From assembly GCA_963691655.1 (NCBI GenBank), contig OY829330.1, positions 5,387,800 to 5,451,799 of the forward strand: a stretch of 64,000 bases of DNA. The letters run 5' to 3'. The stretch is from Toxonevra muliebris (Eukaryota; Arthropoda; Insecta; Diptera; Pallopteridae). Below are positions 22,749-33,255 of the stretch, piece by piece (position 1 is the first letter of the stretch; each line of letters begins with the position of its first letter). A program made the translations under genes and the position numbers. Under the pieces are notes generated by a model. It worked only from the letters and a program-made list of their open reading frames with translations, had not been told where the DNA came from and did not search any database.

Positions 22749-25700
22749 TTACAAATATGATCTTAATCTTAAGCAATTTATAATATAATAATACAACAAT
22801 TTCATAGAGTGCGTATCAGTACAATTAGCAATTAAAATTGGGTTAAAGCAGTAAAAGAGTATCAGTCGGCGTAAATACTGTTCTCTAAATGCAAGGTGTA
22901 CAGAGCAATCGAAAATAAAGTGTTGAAGCGTTTCATATGCATTTAAATTGCATAGCGTACACATGATGCTCTGGCCGATTTGATATTTTAGACCCTTGAT
23001 GCAGAATCTTAGGGTATATTTAGTTGATAGACGCAGCTGTGCTATGATTTTGGCCATATGGAAGCATGAAGAATAGTTTAGATAGCGTGCCGATTTTTCT
23101 TCCATCGTCCTTAATATCCTGCTGTTTAGAGAGGACCCGTTTTCACAAAAAAGGACATCATTAAATTTTAGGTGTCGGCCAAAACGCTCAAATGCTGACT
23201 TTTTTAGGCTATTCCAAAGAGTGGGATCTGGGGTTTGCCATAGATGTGACATATTGATTTTTTCTAAGAAACTGTTAAATTGTGAAACCCAGTTATATTC
23301 GATTGGCATGTTCGTTTCTAGGTGATAATGAATTAAACGAAGGAGATACATTTTTGGTACCCTACTGTTGTTCATTTGTAAAATTCTAGTAATGTAATTC
23401 CAGGCTAGTTTAAATATCTTGGACACTAGTTTGACCAGTTCCATCTCTAATCTTAGCTATGCGTTTGGTGTGGATCTTGGTAGAGCAAGTAAACGCTTGA
23501 AGTAGGTGGATTGGACAATCTCTATTTGTTCGAATTATAGCAGGCCCCATATCTGAGCTGAGTACAAAAGAGATGTGGCGATAACACTGTCAAAGAGTTT
23601 TACTCTTCCTTCCCATAGCCGACTCATTTACATTTGTTTAGAGTTTGCAGAGTAGCTGCCAATGCAATATTTCCCTTCTTAATTGCAGATTCTGTCGCAC
23701 ACTTTCCAAGTGTGGAGCTCGAAAAAGTCACCCCTAAATATGTGTAGGTACTGACAATTTCAATTTTTTGTTTCTCCAGAAAAAAAGTATCCGACATGCT
23801 TCTTCCTCCTTTCCTGAAGTGAACGATTTTTGTCTTTTGCGTGTTTACTTTTAATTTCTTTTTTTCACAGTAAGTTTCTAAAGCAAATAGGATTTTGCGT
23901 AAGAGTACTGGGGACCGAGCTAGCGCTACTGCATCATCGGCAAATAACAGTAGCAAAAGATCATTAATTCCATCTATATTTAAACCTTCAATATTATTGT
24001 TTCTTAATTTTTCTTCGAAGTCAGAAATGAATAGAATGAAAAGGAGAGGGCTTAGAATTTCACCCTGGAGAACGCCTTCAGTGACATATATTCTTTTTGA
24101 TGCCGTTCTATCTACTTTTATGATAAATGATGTTTTATCATATATTGATTTAATTATGTTGATGCACCTTGCGCTTACGCCTTTTGAGTATAGTTTTTGC
24201 CAAAGTAAATCGTGTGCGACAGAGTCGAATGCTCTGCGAAAATCAATGAATAAAGCGAAGGCTGTGGATTTTTTATGCCTCATATGAACTTGTAATGTAG
24301 CTTGCAACGTAAAAATGTTGTCAATGCAATTTCTATTGTTTCTAAAGCCATTCTGAGTTTCTGGGATAGCACCATTTGTTTCAGACCAAGCTGTGAGCCT
24401 GTGCGCTATAATTTGTGTGAATATTTTAGCTATGTGGTTACATAGTGTAATGCCTCTATAATTAGTTGGATTTGTTTTATCTCCCTTTTTATGAAATAAT
24501 ACTAGTATTGAACGCGACCACGATTCTGGAGTTTTACTATATTCTATTACATTATTGAAAAAGGAATAAAGATAATCTAACCATTGGGCTGGTAAGGATT
24601 TGTAAAACTCGGCGCAGACTATGTCTTCTCCCGGAGATTTATTATTTTTACATTTACTTATTGCTAATCTTATTTCATCGATTGTTATTTTCGAATCCAA
24701 AGTCGGATTGAACGACCCTAGATATGACTTATCTATATCTAAACCAGGGGGATACATTTGAGAATAAAAATTTTTCATTCTACTATTGGTATTTGGTTTT
24801 GAGTTTGCGTTTTAACATTGCAAGATTTTATTACGTTCCAAAAGTCTTTAGAATTTTTAACATTGGCAAATTAATTTTTAATCTCTGTTTCATAATCGTT
24901 CCTTTTACTAATTATTAATTTTTTATATTTTTCTCTAAGGATTAGAAAGCTTGCTTTACTGCCATCACCAAATTCTGTTTTTTTTTTTTTTTTGCTGCTC
25001 TATTTACTTCCCTTTTAAGCAGTCGGAGTTCATAGTCAAACCACGGGTCTTAATGAATTTATTTGTCTTACTAAATGAGTATTTAAGCATTCCAAGTTCT
25101 TCGGCAGATTTATGTATTGCCTCTATTAGATTATTATTTTGATCTTCAACTGAATTATTTGGTGTAATTTCTGGAATATAGTCTGTTTTATTGAGTATAT
25201 TTGAAAATTCTGTTGCTTTTAATGGGTTCCATTTCATAACTAGTTTCCTATCATTTGGAGGTCTACTACTGGAGGGGTTTTTATTGAGCGTATCTGTTAC
25301 TGGAAAAGAAAGTTTGAATTGTATAGGAAAATGGTCGGATACTGTTATATGGAAAAGGACTTCAACGTTTTCGATGCATGTTAATGACACAAGTTTGACC
25401 CATACTAAATCTACAGTACTTTCCCCATTTTTATTTGAAAACGTAAAATTACCAATATAATCCCCAGGAGTACGTTCGTTCAATAGAATGAAACCATTGT
25501 TAAAAATATGAATTCATTCAATAATTTACCACGAGGATTTAAGATTTTATCCAATGAATTCCTTTCGGGCAAAACACTGGTATTCAGATCCATCGAGAAA
25601 TCGAGGATGCCTTCTAAGCCTACGTGAGCGTTAAAATCGCCACCCATTATTATTGGTATGCTACCATATTTAATTGCCAATTCATCCAATAATGTTTCTA

Positions 25701-25860
25701 AGCATTCTAATGCTATTGTTAGATCATATGTAGGTTTAAAGTAAATAGTACCAATTATAAACTTAAAATTATTTATTATATTTAGCGTGAAGATCCATAA
25801 GTTTGAATTATCTATTAATTTTACTTTAATGTTTTTGTTAGTTAAGTATCGTTTCTTATC
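22749..25860 (-). pseudogene. Minus-strand LINE ORF2: partial EN, intact RT core, C-terminal CCHC
   Basis: The endonuclease part gives IPIIMGGDFNAHVG (25689-25480), then NGESTVDLVWV and VSDHFPIQFKL (25483-25004). Its N-terminal ~100 residues appear deleted: ORF1-like sequence runs almost directly into mid-endonuclease near 25800-25850. The RT core is open over 384 residues (24778-23624): NNKSPGEDIVCAEFYK, NYRGITLCNHIAKI, FIDFRRAFDSV, GVLQGEILSPLLF and LLFADDAVAL, so the catalytic FADD is kept. Stops and a frameshift near 23450-23620 precede a 231-residue open tail (23444-22749) with CTLCNLNAYETLQHFIFDC, a CX2CX8HX4C finger. Confidence 0.85.
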
Positions 25861-26461
25861 ATTGCTCTATGATTTGTGTTTGCTGCAAGAATTTCCAGTT
25901 TTTTTATCTTGTTGTTATCCATATTTAAATCTCTTTCTAAGTAAATTTCAGTGCCTGAGAGTTTGTTTGCATTTTTAAAAATAGATGCTATATCATCCTC
26001 AGAATTGAATTCAACCACTACAGCCATTTTTTCGCCTATAACAAACATTTTTCTTGTTGTTTTTATCGAAATAGATAGGGGTAGTTGCAGAATATCGTTG
26101 CATACACGTTTTACTTCAGCAGTGACTTGAATTTTTGCAACAAGACCTTTAAATATAATATTTTTACTTTTTATTTGGTCTTCAAGTTGACATATTCTTT
26201 TGTGGTCTCTTTCTTTATTCCTTAATTATTTGATTCCTTAATTATCTTCATTAGGTCTCCAACATCTAGGTCTGCTACTTTTGGTCTTCTTGCACTTGAA
26301 TCGAGTTTTTCCGGTGAAGTTTCAGATATCGTTCTTTTAGAACTGATAATGCCTGATGACGATGGTGTAAGCTTCGTCGGCGGAGTTTTGTACATTGTCG
26401 CTCTAAGAGTTGTAAGCTGGCCTTCACCAAATATATCAGATAGTTGGCAACGCGTGCGCAA
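25842..26461 (-). pseudogene. LINE ORF1 relic, RRM-like
   Basis: The first frame (26461-26222) begins MRTRCQLSDIFGEGQ and is Ser/Pro/Lys-rich, ending in a coiled-coil-like stretch. After a stop and frame change it continues ICQLEDQIKSKNIIFKGL, then MAVVVEFNSEDDIASIFKNA and GTEIYLERDLN (26048-25842). The order of a short coiled coil, then NIIFKGL, then a charged beta-rich block ending YLERDLN resembles RRM-type ORF1 proteins. Presumed RNA chaperone; assigned by pattern only. Confidence 0.5.
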
Positions 26462-26640
26462 TCAGACGGTATTTTGCTTGAAAAGAAAGCTTACTGTTTC
26501 TTTGAGAGTGCGTGTTTCAACTTCGGGTTTGAGTGCTTTTATATTTTTGCATACATATATCAATTTAATTTGTCGAAATTCAAAGATTTTGTTTTTCTTT
26601 CTTGATTTATGTATTACCTGTTGCCTACTATTATAGCAGT

Positions 26641-26960
26641 AAAGTTCAGCAGAAATAGTTTAGAGTGTAGGCAGACCCCTTAAATTAAAGAAGGAAAATA
26701 GGTTTGTCAGGTAATTAAAGAATCTGACACTCGTCTTAAATATTTTTGAAAAAACTAGTTTTTGGCCAAATGCCGACTGTTGAATCTTAAAAGCACAATT
26801 TTTGTCAGATAAATTGAAATTAAATTGTGAATTTTTAACAAATGGAGTCATTTGAAACTTATTTCATCCTTCAGTTTATTTAATATGTGTGGTCATTTCA
26901 GCTTGATGGATTGAACTGTTCTTGAGAAAACAAAGTTTAGAGAAAAATGCGTTAAATATA
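26641..26960. other. No gene recognised
   Basis: AT-rich sequence between the 5' end of the minus-strand LINE and a TTAA-type MITE copy. It may hold the undefined left part of that MITE. Confidence 0.4.
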
Positions 26961-27174
26961 AACTCTTTTCTTCCCCAACAAAAATTTTGAAAGATGGGAA
27001 ATGATGTTTGAGTAAATAGTTTTTCCCGCAATATATTGAAAATTTGGTGTATTTAAACAAATTTTGTAAAAATTGTGAGCGATTGAAAAACAAAAAAAAA
27101 AAAAAAAAAACACATTTAAAAAATAATAATCTTGTGACTCCAGTGTCACCATGATACCGAAAGTGTTAACTTCT
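26960..27174 (+). mobile_element. TTAA-type MITE family copy (GTGACxCCxGTGTC palindrome)
   Basis: The stretch GATGTTTGAGTAAATAG, then TTTTCCC, CAATATATTGA, ATTTGGTGTATT and AATCTTGTGACTCCAGTGTC is shared in order with 62104-62360. It ends CACCATGATACCGAAAGTGTTAA, the counterpart (reversed) of 59284-59306. Its left end is not defined. Confidence 0.6.
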
Positions 27175-27249
27175 ACACGAAATCTTGGTGTAAAAAAATT
27201 GAAGGCTAAAAAGCGCTAAGCAATTTTGATTAATGGTTACTTGAATTAA

Positions 27250-27948
27250 GGTAGGACTACAGTTCCTCATGTGACAAAACGGCAATTTTTAAAAATTTGT
27301 TTTGAAGGTATTTTATTGCATTACATTAACCTTAGAAAAGGCAGTATTTTTATTTTGCATATGTAAATAGCAAAATTATTAAACAGAAAAAATCAAACTT
27401 ATTTATTGTAAAATCACTTATTTACTTCAATAAAAAACATTTATTTTATTCATTTCTACAATTTTAATGCATTAGCTCAATGCAAATTTTCATTGCATAT
27501 CGCATATATTTGTTGTTGTGATAGCAGAAATAGTTTGCACTTGATGCAAGACAATTTGTACCAAATCGTGAATAGGGCTATTGTTTTTTTATTAAATGCA
27601 CTTAAGGCAAATATCTTTGCGGTGCTTTTAAAAAGTAGTGGGATGACTACTCACCCCTGTTGCCTTTCTAAAGTTAAAAGGTGAAAGCACTTATGTAAAA
27701 TTTTTCACAGCTGATAAAATTTCCAATCGATAGGAAGACAAACTTAAAGCGCAAAAAAGGATTCTATTGCAGCTGCGTATATGCGAGCATGTCGTGTCCG
27801 ATGCAACTACAGCGTATCATGTATAGTAGGTAAAGATATCTAATAAATGTTTAAGTTTACATATAAAAGAACTATTTTATTTTGAATTATGCACCTACCC
27901 AGCGGGGGAAAAAGCAGTTTTTTCACATGAGGATCTGTGTCTCCTACC
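27250..27948. mobile_element. TTAA-flanked inverted-repeat element with nested foldback MITE
   Basis: Left end GGTAGGACTACAGTTCCTCA and right end (reversed) GGTAGGAGACACAGATCCTC form a ~35-bp inverted repeat. TTAA lies outside both (27246-27249, 27949-27952). The interior is AT-rich without coding and contains a degraded copy of the 9573-9720 foldback family at 27474-27590 (TTGATGCAAGAC). Confidence 0.6.
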
Positions 27949-28049
27949 TTAAAATATTAAAAATAAATTTTTAAAATTTATTAATTTTTTTAAAATAATA
28001 ATAATATCCAACGAATCCTATTTTAATTTGAATTATATAAATGGGAGCC

Positions 28050-28660
28050 CCCCACAATCCCGATTTCCGAAATCCCTATGGGACATAATCCAGAGACTTC
28101 CTTAAATTCCAGACAATACAAAATTCCGACAAGGCAAAATCTAGACAAGACAAGATCCAAACAAAAAATTTAAAATTCATTCTTAATTCATTGTTTCCTT
28201 CAACTTACTGAAAAGTTAACTGTAAATAGTTTGTAATAATTAACGTAATGTTTTTCGTTTAATTTTATTTTGGTTCCAATTTTATTTTTGGCTTTTCTTT
28301 TAAACAAAATTATTTTAGAATTCCTCTTAAGGCCAGCCTCATTCTTTCGTGTTTTAAAAGAACAAGATTTAAAGCCTTTATAACGTTTTGCACCAGAAAC
28401 AGTACTTTTACTTCATTTCCAGTAGGAACCCAATGAGGAGTTGCAATTGCAAATAAAAAAAATCAAAGCTCCTTCTTTTGTGCAGACAAACCAGAATACA
28501 ATGAATCCATTAAGACTGGAAATAATGATTTTTTGAATCTTGTCAAGATTTTGTCTTGTTTGGATTTTGTATTGTCTGGATTCTGTCTCATCTGGATTTT
28601 GTCTTTCTGGATTTTGTCTTTCGGGATAGTGTCTTTCGATATTTCGTCATACACCCCACT
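28050..28660. repeat. Inverted repeat region with TGGATTTTGTCTT-type tandem units
   Basis: Left arm motifs CCAGACAATACAAAAT and GACAAGACAAGATCC (28110-28160) are reversed at 28545-28580. The right arm expands into several imperfect units of TCTGGATTTTGTCTT (28565-28625). The minus-strand frame rich in KDKIQ here is a translation of the repeat, not a gene. Confidence 0.6.
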
Positions 28661-29364
28661 ATAACTTTTAAGAAACCTAATAGCTTGGATAAAATTTTTA
28701 TTTCACAAAATCCATTAGAATTTTTACTATATGAAAACATTATTTTAAATTGAATTCGATGCGCTAGTCAAAAGCTATCGATATGGTGAACATACGTTCC
28801 ATAATTATTAATAAATTTAACAAATGCAGTGCTTGAGATTTATTTTCTTATACATATAAAATATTATAAAATTTCATGAGTTATAACCAGGGCTAGTTTT
28901 TTCCAGCACAAAAAATTAGTAAAATATGCTGTAAAATAGCACAATTTTTATGCAAAATATGCGCAGAAAATCATTTTTTTTTTTATTATTTTTTATCACT
29001 ACTGCAATTTTTTTTAAATTTTCAAATTTGTAACCTCTACGGTTTTTGCTCAAAATAAATTTAAATGACAAAAATTAACATTCTATATCACAAGATGTCG
29101 TTGGACATAACTTGAATGTTGCAAACAGCTGGTGTTAATTTTTTAATGTAGGTGCAATACTTATATTTTTGTGAATAGCGTCTCGTAAACGGGATTACGT
29201 TGAAAAATTTTAATAAATTTCACTAAAAATTCTGCATTTCAGACGCATTTCAATAAAATTCACTTGAAATGCAGAAAGTTAAAGGAAAAATTAGAGATCT
29301 TTTACATTTTTGAATATATTTTGGATTTTGTTTTCATAACAGCTGCTCTTGTAATATTTATTAA

Positions 29365-29494
29365 CCCAGTAATGCCTAGCGGTACCATATGGCACCTTGT
29401 CGCTGAGCCGTTCCTGAGCCAGGTTCAAAAGCAATTTTTTTCTCAAGTTGCTTTCTTGATCTATTTACTTTGGTTCCCGCTCATCCTTAATGGG
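29365..29494 (+). mobile_element. Complete 130-bp piggyBac-like MITE
   Basis: TTAA at 29361-29364 precedes CCCAGTAATGCC and TTAA at 29495-29498 follows AATGGG. It carries a near-palindrome, GGTACCATATGGCACC. A left-end copy occurs at 748-830. TTAA duplication with CCC/GGG ends is diagnostic of the piggyBac group; the element has no coding capacity. Confidence 0.7.
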
Positions 29495-29957
29495 TTAAGT
29501 GAAAAACTAAAATATTGGAGTCAAAGAGTAACTCATTGCCATTCCTCTAGTTATCTGTAATTGTATACATTCTTGGAGTCCAAATCCAATTGAAAGACAA
29601 CATTTTAATTTATTTTTATTTGCGCCAAACACACACAAACATTTTTCCTCTTCTGCAAACTTATAATCTGTCAAAAAAACTAATTTAAAATCCCTTTTTT
29701 GTTGTGTGTTCACCTAAATTTGAAATTCAGAATTTCAACGAAATTCACTCTCGTGTGTCCGTTAGCGAACGATTCTTTACATGAACTTTATATTTAATGA
29801 AAACATAAAAGTAGATAGCATTGCATACTATACAGAAGCCATAAAAGTACGGTTGTTTCCTCTTTCTATAAATATAACTTGCTACTATTTACTTTAATTT
29901 CGCACTTTTATTGAAAAATATACATAGTATAGCTTTAAATATGCGCTTTTCTTCTAA

Positions 29958-30065
29958 GGACCGTTTTCTCAATGTCCGGTTAAGCACTAATCAGAACTAA
30001 ATACTACCACTAACCGACAGTTAAAGTTCGGATTAGTGCTTAACCGGACATTGAAAAAACGGCCC
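29958..30065. mobile_element. 108-bp foldback MITE with TAA duplication
   Basis: The arms GTCCGGTTAAGCACTAATC and GATTAGTGCTTAACCGGAC are exact inverted repeats within a ~41-bp terminal repeat. The ends are GGACCGTTTTCTCAATG and (reversed) GGGCCGTTTTTTCAATG. TAA lies at 29955-29957 and 30066-30068. TWA duplication and GGGCC ends suggest the PIF/Harbinger/ISL2EU group, as at 303-1045. Confidence 0.75.
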
Positions 30066-30162
30066 TAAATCTGTTAAATATGCATGCGTCGGAAAAAATG
30101 TCTAAAATATGCGAAATATGCTAAAACAAGCATTTGCTGGAAAAACTAGCCCTGGTTATCAC

Positions 30163-31805
30163 AGAGATATGAGGAAAAATAAGTTTAAAAAAATGCCTAT
30201 GTACGTAACGTTCCGCGTTTTGGCCCATATGGAGAATTTTTTATTTTAACTCCCTTCCCCCCTCCCCCAAACAAAATTTCTTCCTGTATCCACCACTGTA
30301 TATGTATGTATATAAGTATTTATATATTCGGTTATGTACATAATACGAGAAAAGGCGCGTGATAAAGAAAAAGAAAAGGAAACCAAGGAATAAAAAAAAG
30401 TGGTTGAGTAGAAGAAAGTGAAAGAAATTTTGGCAGAGAAAATACAAACACAAAAAAAAAAAAAAATTACAACAACCAATAAGCAATCAGCAGCGCTCTC
30501 TTGGGCATCTCTCTATTGGTTAAGATTTTTGCTGGTATTTTTTTTGTTTTATTCGCGAGCGCGAGCGGTAATTATTTCGTAAGTTAAAACTTTTCTAGGC
30601 GGTTTTACACTTCAGTGTGTTTTCCTTCCTTTCACCTTGTGAGAAACATTTCAGCGAGAAGAAGAAGAAGAAAATTATAATGATGTTGAAAGAAAAGGAG
30701 GATACATTTTTTAGTATGTGGTGGTTACCCCACCGACAACCTAAGCACTATCGAGAAGAAAATGCATACTTTAATTGAAAGAAAACTTGAAACTTTTGTA
30801 AATGTTAATTTGAATTAAGAACATTTTTTTTCGATTAAATTAAATTTTGCACAGTTGTTTATGTTATAGTTTTTTGTTATTTTCCTCATATTTTACTAAA
30901 TTTATTTTAACCCTCCAACCCACAAGATTGAAATAATAAAAAAAAAAACACCAGAATTTTTGTTTCCAGTTAATATTGATGAAAGAAAAATGAATATGGA
31001 GTAAATTTTTTTATTAGTTTTAGAGTTTAGCAGTTAGGTGAGAAAAAGGAAAGGCTGCCCTGAGGCGGCCTTACGAGTTTATGTCAAAAAATTAAGATTT
31101 CACTAAGTGGTTTATTTGTTGTCGTATACTCTCATTTTTCATACAAAATTATACGAAATTATGATTATACGACAGTATATGAGTAGACTTAGAAATATTT
31201 TTTTTTAGATTTTTATAAAAAACTTAATCTGCGCGATAATTTTAACCGTTATATATATATATAACTTTTATGTCTTTGGTGAACCCTAGTGAAATATTCT
31301 GGTAAATATTTTTGTGGAACATTTTTCCTATAAAAAGAGAAACTAAAGGGTAAAATGTTCTACAGAAATGATTCTCGTAAAATTCTATTATAAAACTTCC
31401 ATAATAAGATTTTTCTCAGACATAAATTTATAAGACTTTTTGAACATAGTATTCAGCTCCTTTCGACAAAAAAATGGAAATTTTGACCCACTGTAAAAAA
31501 AAAACTTAGACGTGCTGGACTATAAGCTTATTTTACAAAAATGGTCCATACATCATGTCCTTTCAGAATTATAGGATGGCTATTCTGTTGCAGTCAAAAT
31601 GTCTTAATTTATTGGACTGTGTTATTAATTTTTACTATTGTGTATTGCTTTTACTATTTGGGTAAACCCATATTTAACTATGTTCGGCCTATTTATAAAT
31701 AAACTTTCGGTAGGAGTTAGCCTGTGTTTTTTATAATTTTATTTTGTATTCTTTGCAACTCATTTAATTTTTTCGTGGAACATGCTGTCCTAATTAGACT
31801 TATGT
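30163..31805. other. No gene recognised
   Basis: AT-rich with purine-rich stretches. Overlapping minus frames of Phe/Leu-rich protein (30241-30486) come from homopolymer-like sequence and have no support as genes. Confidence 0.45.
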
Positions 31806-31807
31806 AT

Positions 31808-32510
31808 GCTACACTGGCGGTCACAAAAGCCGCACCACCCACCAATTTCCAGAAAATCGTTTGAAATGGGACTTAAACCTGATTTTGTTTTAGTGAATGT
31901 AATTTTTTTTTATTTTTGGGAACAAAATGAACAAAATTGCAAAAGAAAAATCATACATACACACAAATTTTATTACTTTTTAATTAAAACAAAAATATGG
32001 AGGAAATTTCACGTTTTTGAGCGTATTGATTAAAAATATGTAAAAATAAAAATATTTGTTAGTTTTTGAAGATGTAAACTAAGATTAATTTGTTTCATAA
32101 TAGAGTCATAAGCAAAATTGTTTAGTTTGATGGTGCCCGTCTCTTAGCGTTTCTTATAGCCGTTATCTTGAAGGCATAGAGTCGACAAGCACTTTAAGGA
32201 TATCATTCGTTATTTTTTTAATACTAGAAGTCGTCCGGAAAAATAACGTCATTAATGAGCGAAAGCGTACCACAATTGGCTTACAGCAATTGCTTCATAA
32301 AATTTTAGCCATATTTTTGGGCATTCACAGTCCCTTCAATATTGTATAAGGGACCCATCCAAACTATCTGACTTTGTGGACCAGAAGGTGGTTTTAATTC
32401 ATTATTTGACCAACATTTTAATTGTTTGTTATTTTTACTTTGGATCGTTTTCGAATATTTTTCTATGTTGTCTCGTAAGCATTTAAGGGGAAAGGCCACT
32501 GTGACGGATC
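31808..32510 (-). mobile_element. Tc1-like element, 3' part with one terminal repeat
   Basis: The plus-strand end TACACTGGCGGTCACAAAAG is a typical Tc1 inverted-repeat terminus. On the minus strand the transposase relic reads QSQIVWMGPLYNIEGTVNAQKY (residue order of the region before the second catalytic Asp) and, further on, a degraded ILKVLVDSMPSR C-terminal motif. Between them the catalytic motifs are lost. The other end of the element is missing. Confidence 0.6.
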
Positions 32511-32837
32511 TTAAATTAAAGTTTATATATTCAAAATATATGTGTACAACATTTCAAGTCAAAATTCCAAAAATTGCTTGAGTTACAGCCATTTTAGTGA
32601 TAGTAAGTAGACTGAAAACTTAATGGGCTGAAAACTTTAAACGAGTTTTTTTCGAACTGGTCGCATCGATAACTCGATCAAATATTAACCGATTTTCAAT
32701 TTCGTTTCGTTTTGTTCGTCAGTGGCTATCGTTAAGCGTAGCTTAATATTCTTTAATAAAAATTTATGGAAATGTTGTTGGAAGTGCACTTAATAAAATA
32801 AATATAAAACGATCCCCATATTCCTTTATTTGGCAGA

Positions 32838-33153
32838 TCAAAAAAATTCCCGCAAATCACTAATTTTTCCAGCAGTTACAGTGGCTTTTCCCCTTGAAGT
32901 TTGGTTTGGAGCATTTGAATTATCGAATATTTTATATTCTGATTTTTTCTGTTTGGCATGTTTTTCCTTATTTTGTGTATTAATATTAATTAGTAATGCT
33001 CTATGATCCGAAATCGTTGTGTCCAACGAAAAATTTCATAAGGTAAAAAATTTCATAACTGTTTCTAATTCTATCAGTAATGATATGATCAATAAATGTT
33101 TCTGTGCTTCCACTTTTTCTTGTATAAAACTTCTCAGTAAGGACGATGTTATG
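32838..33153 (-). pseudogene. LINE endonuclease, C-terminal half (split by the 33-43 kb insertion stack)
   Basis: Minus-strand frames give NIVLTEKFYTRKSGSTE, TFIDHIITDRIRNSYEIF and, after a frameshift, DTTISDHRALLINI. IDHI and SDH are catalytic-region motifs of LINE endonucleases. The N-terminal half of what seems the same domain lies at 43575-43888 on the same strand, ending ENYKETVNANG. Removing the intervening 10.4 kb makes one continuous endonuclease reading. Confidence 0.65.
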
Positions 33154-33255
33154 CAGACGGTCAAATGATCGACGGACACGTCACTTTTTACGCTCTCTCT
33201 TTGATTTTTCAACTCTGTGCCCAAAGTATGTTATGCAGACGGTCATTTGATCGTC
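33154..33255 (+). repeat. 85-bp direct repeat of the outer element's end
   Basis: TATGCAGACGGTCAAATGAT and TATGCAGACGGTCATTTGAT follow one another ~85 bp apart, each preceded by ATGTT and followed by CG-CGG-CAC-type sequence. The duplication may reflect an earlier solo insertion or slippage at the end of the element. Confidence 0.6.

Larger units (their letters stand above)
21046..26640 (-). mobile_element. LINE on the minus strand with (TAA)n tail, interrupted by a LOA-like copy
   Basis: Reading the minus strand: an ORF1 relic (26461-25842), endonuclease (from ~25800), RT (24778-23624), a C-terminal CCHC region to 22749, then a 3' UTR. The 3' tail consists of TAA repeats, seen on the plus strand as ATTATTATT at 21046-21069. 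That tail is cut by the insertion at 21070-22629. The 5' end, near 26640, is approximate. TAA tails are typical of I-like elements; the clade is otherwise unresolved. Confidence 0.75.
28888..30154. mobile_element. hAT-type non-autonomous element with two nested MITEs
   Basis: Left terminus CAGGGCTAGTTTTTTCCAGC and right terminus GCTGGAAAAACTAGCCCTG are inverted repeats. They are flanked by GTTATAAC (28880-28887) and GTTATCAC (30155-30162), an 8-bp duplication with one mismatch. Subterminal AAATATGC motifs occur at both ends, as expected for transposase sites. No transposase coding is visible. Confidence 0.75.

Noticed and set aside
28463..28654. Minus frame with repeated KDKIQ units
   Set aside because: It is the translation of an imperfect tandem repeat in the 28.0-28.7 kb inverted-repeat region.
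30241..30486. Two overlapping Phe/Leu-rich minus frames that look like membrane proteins
   Set aside because: They arise from purine-rich homopolymer-like DNA in two frames at once, which is expected from composition, not coding.
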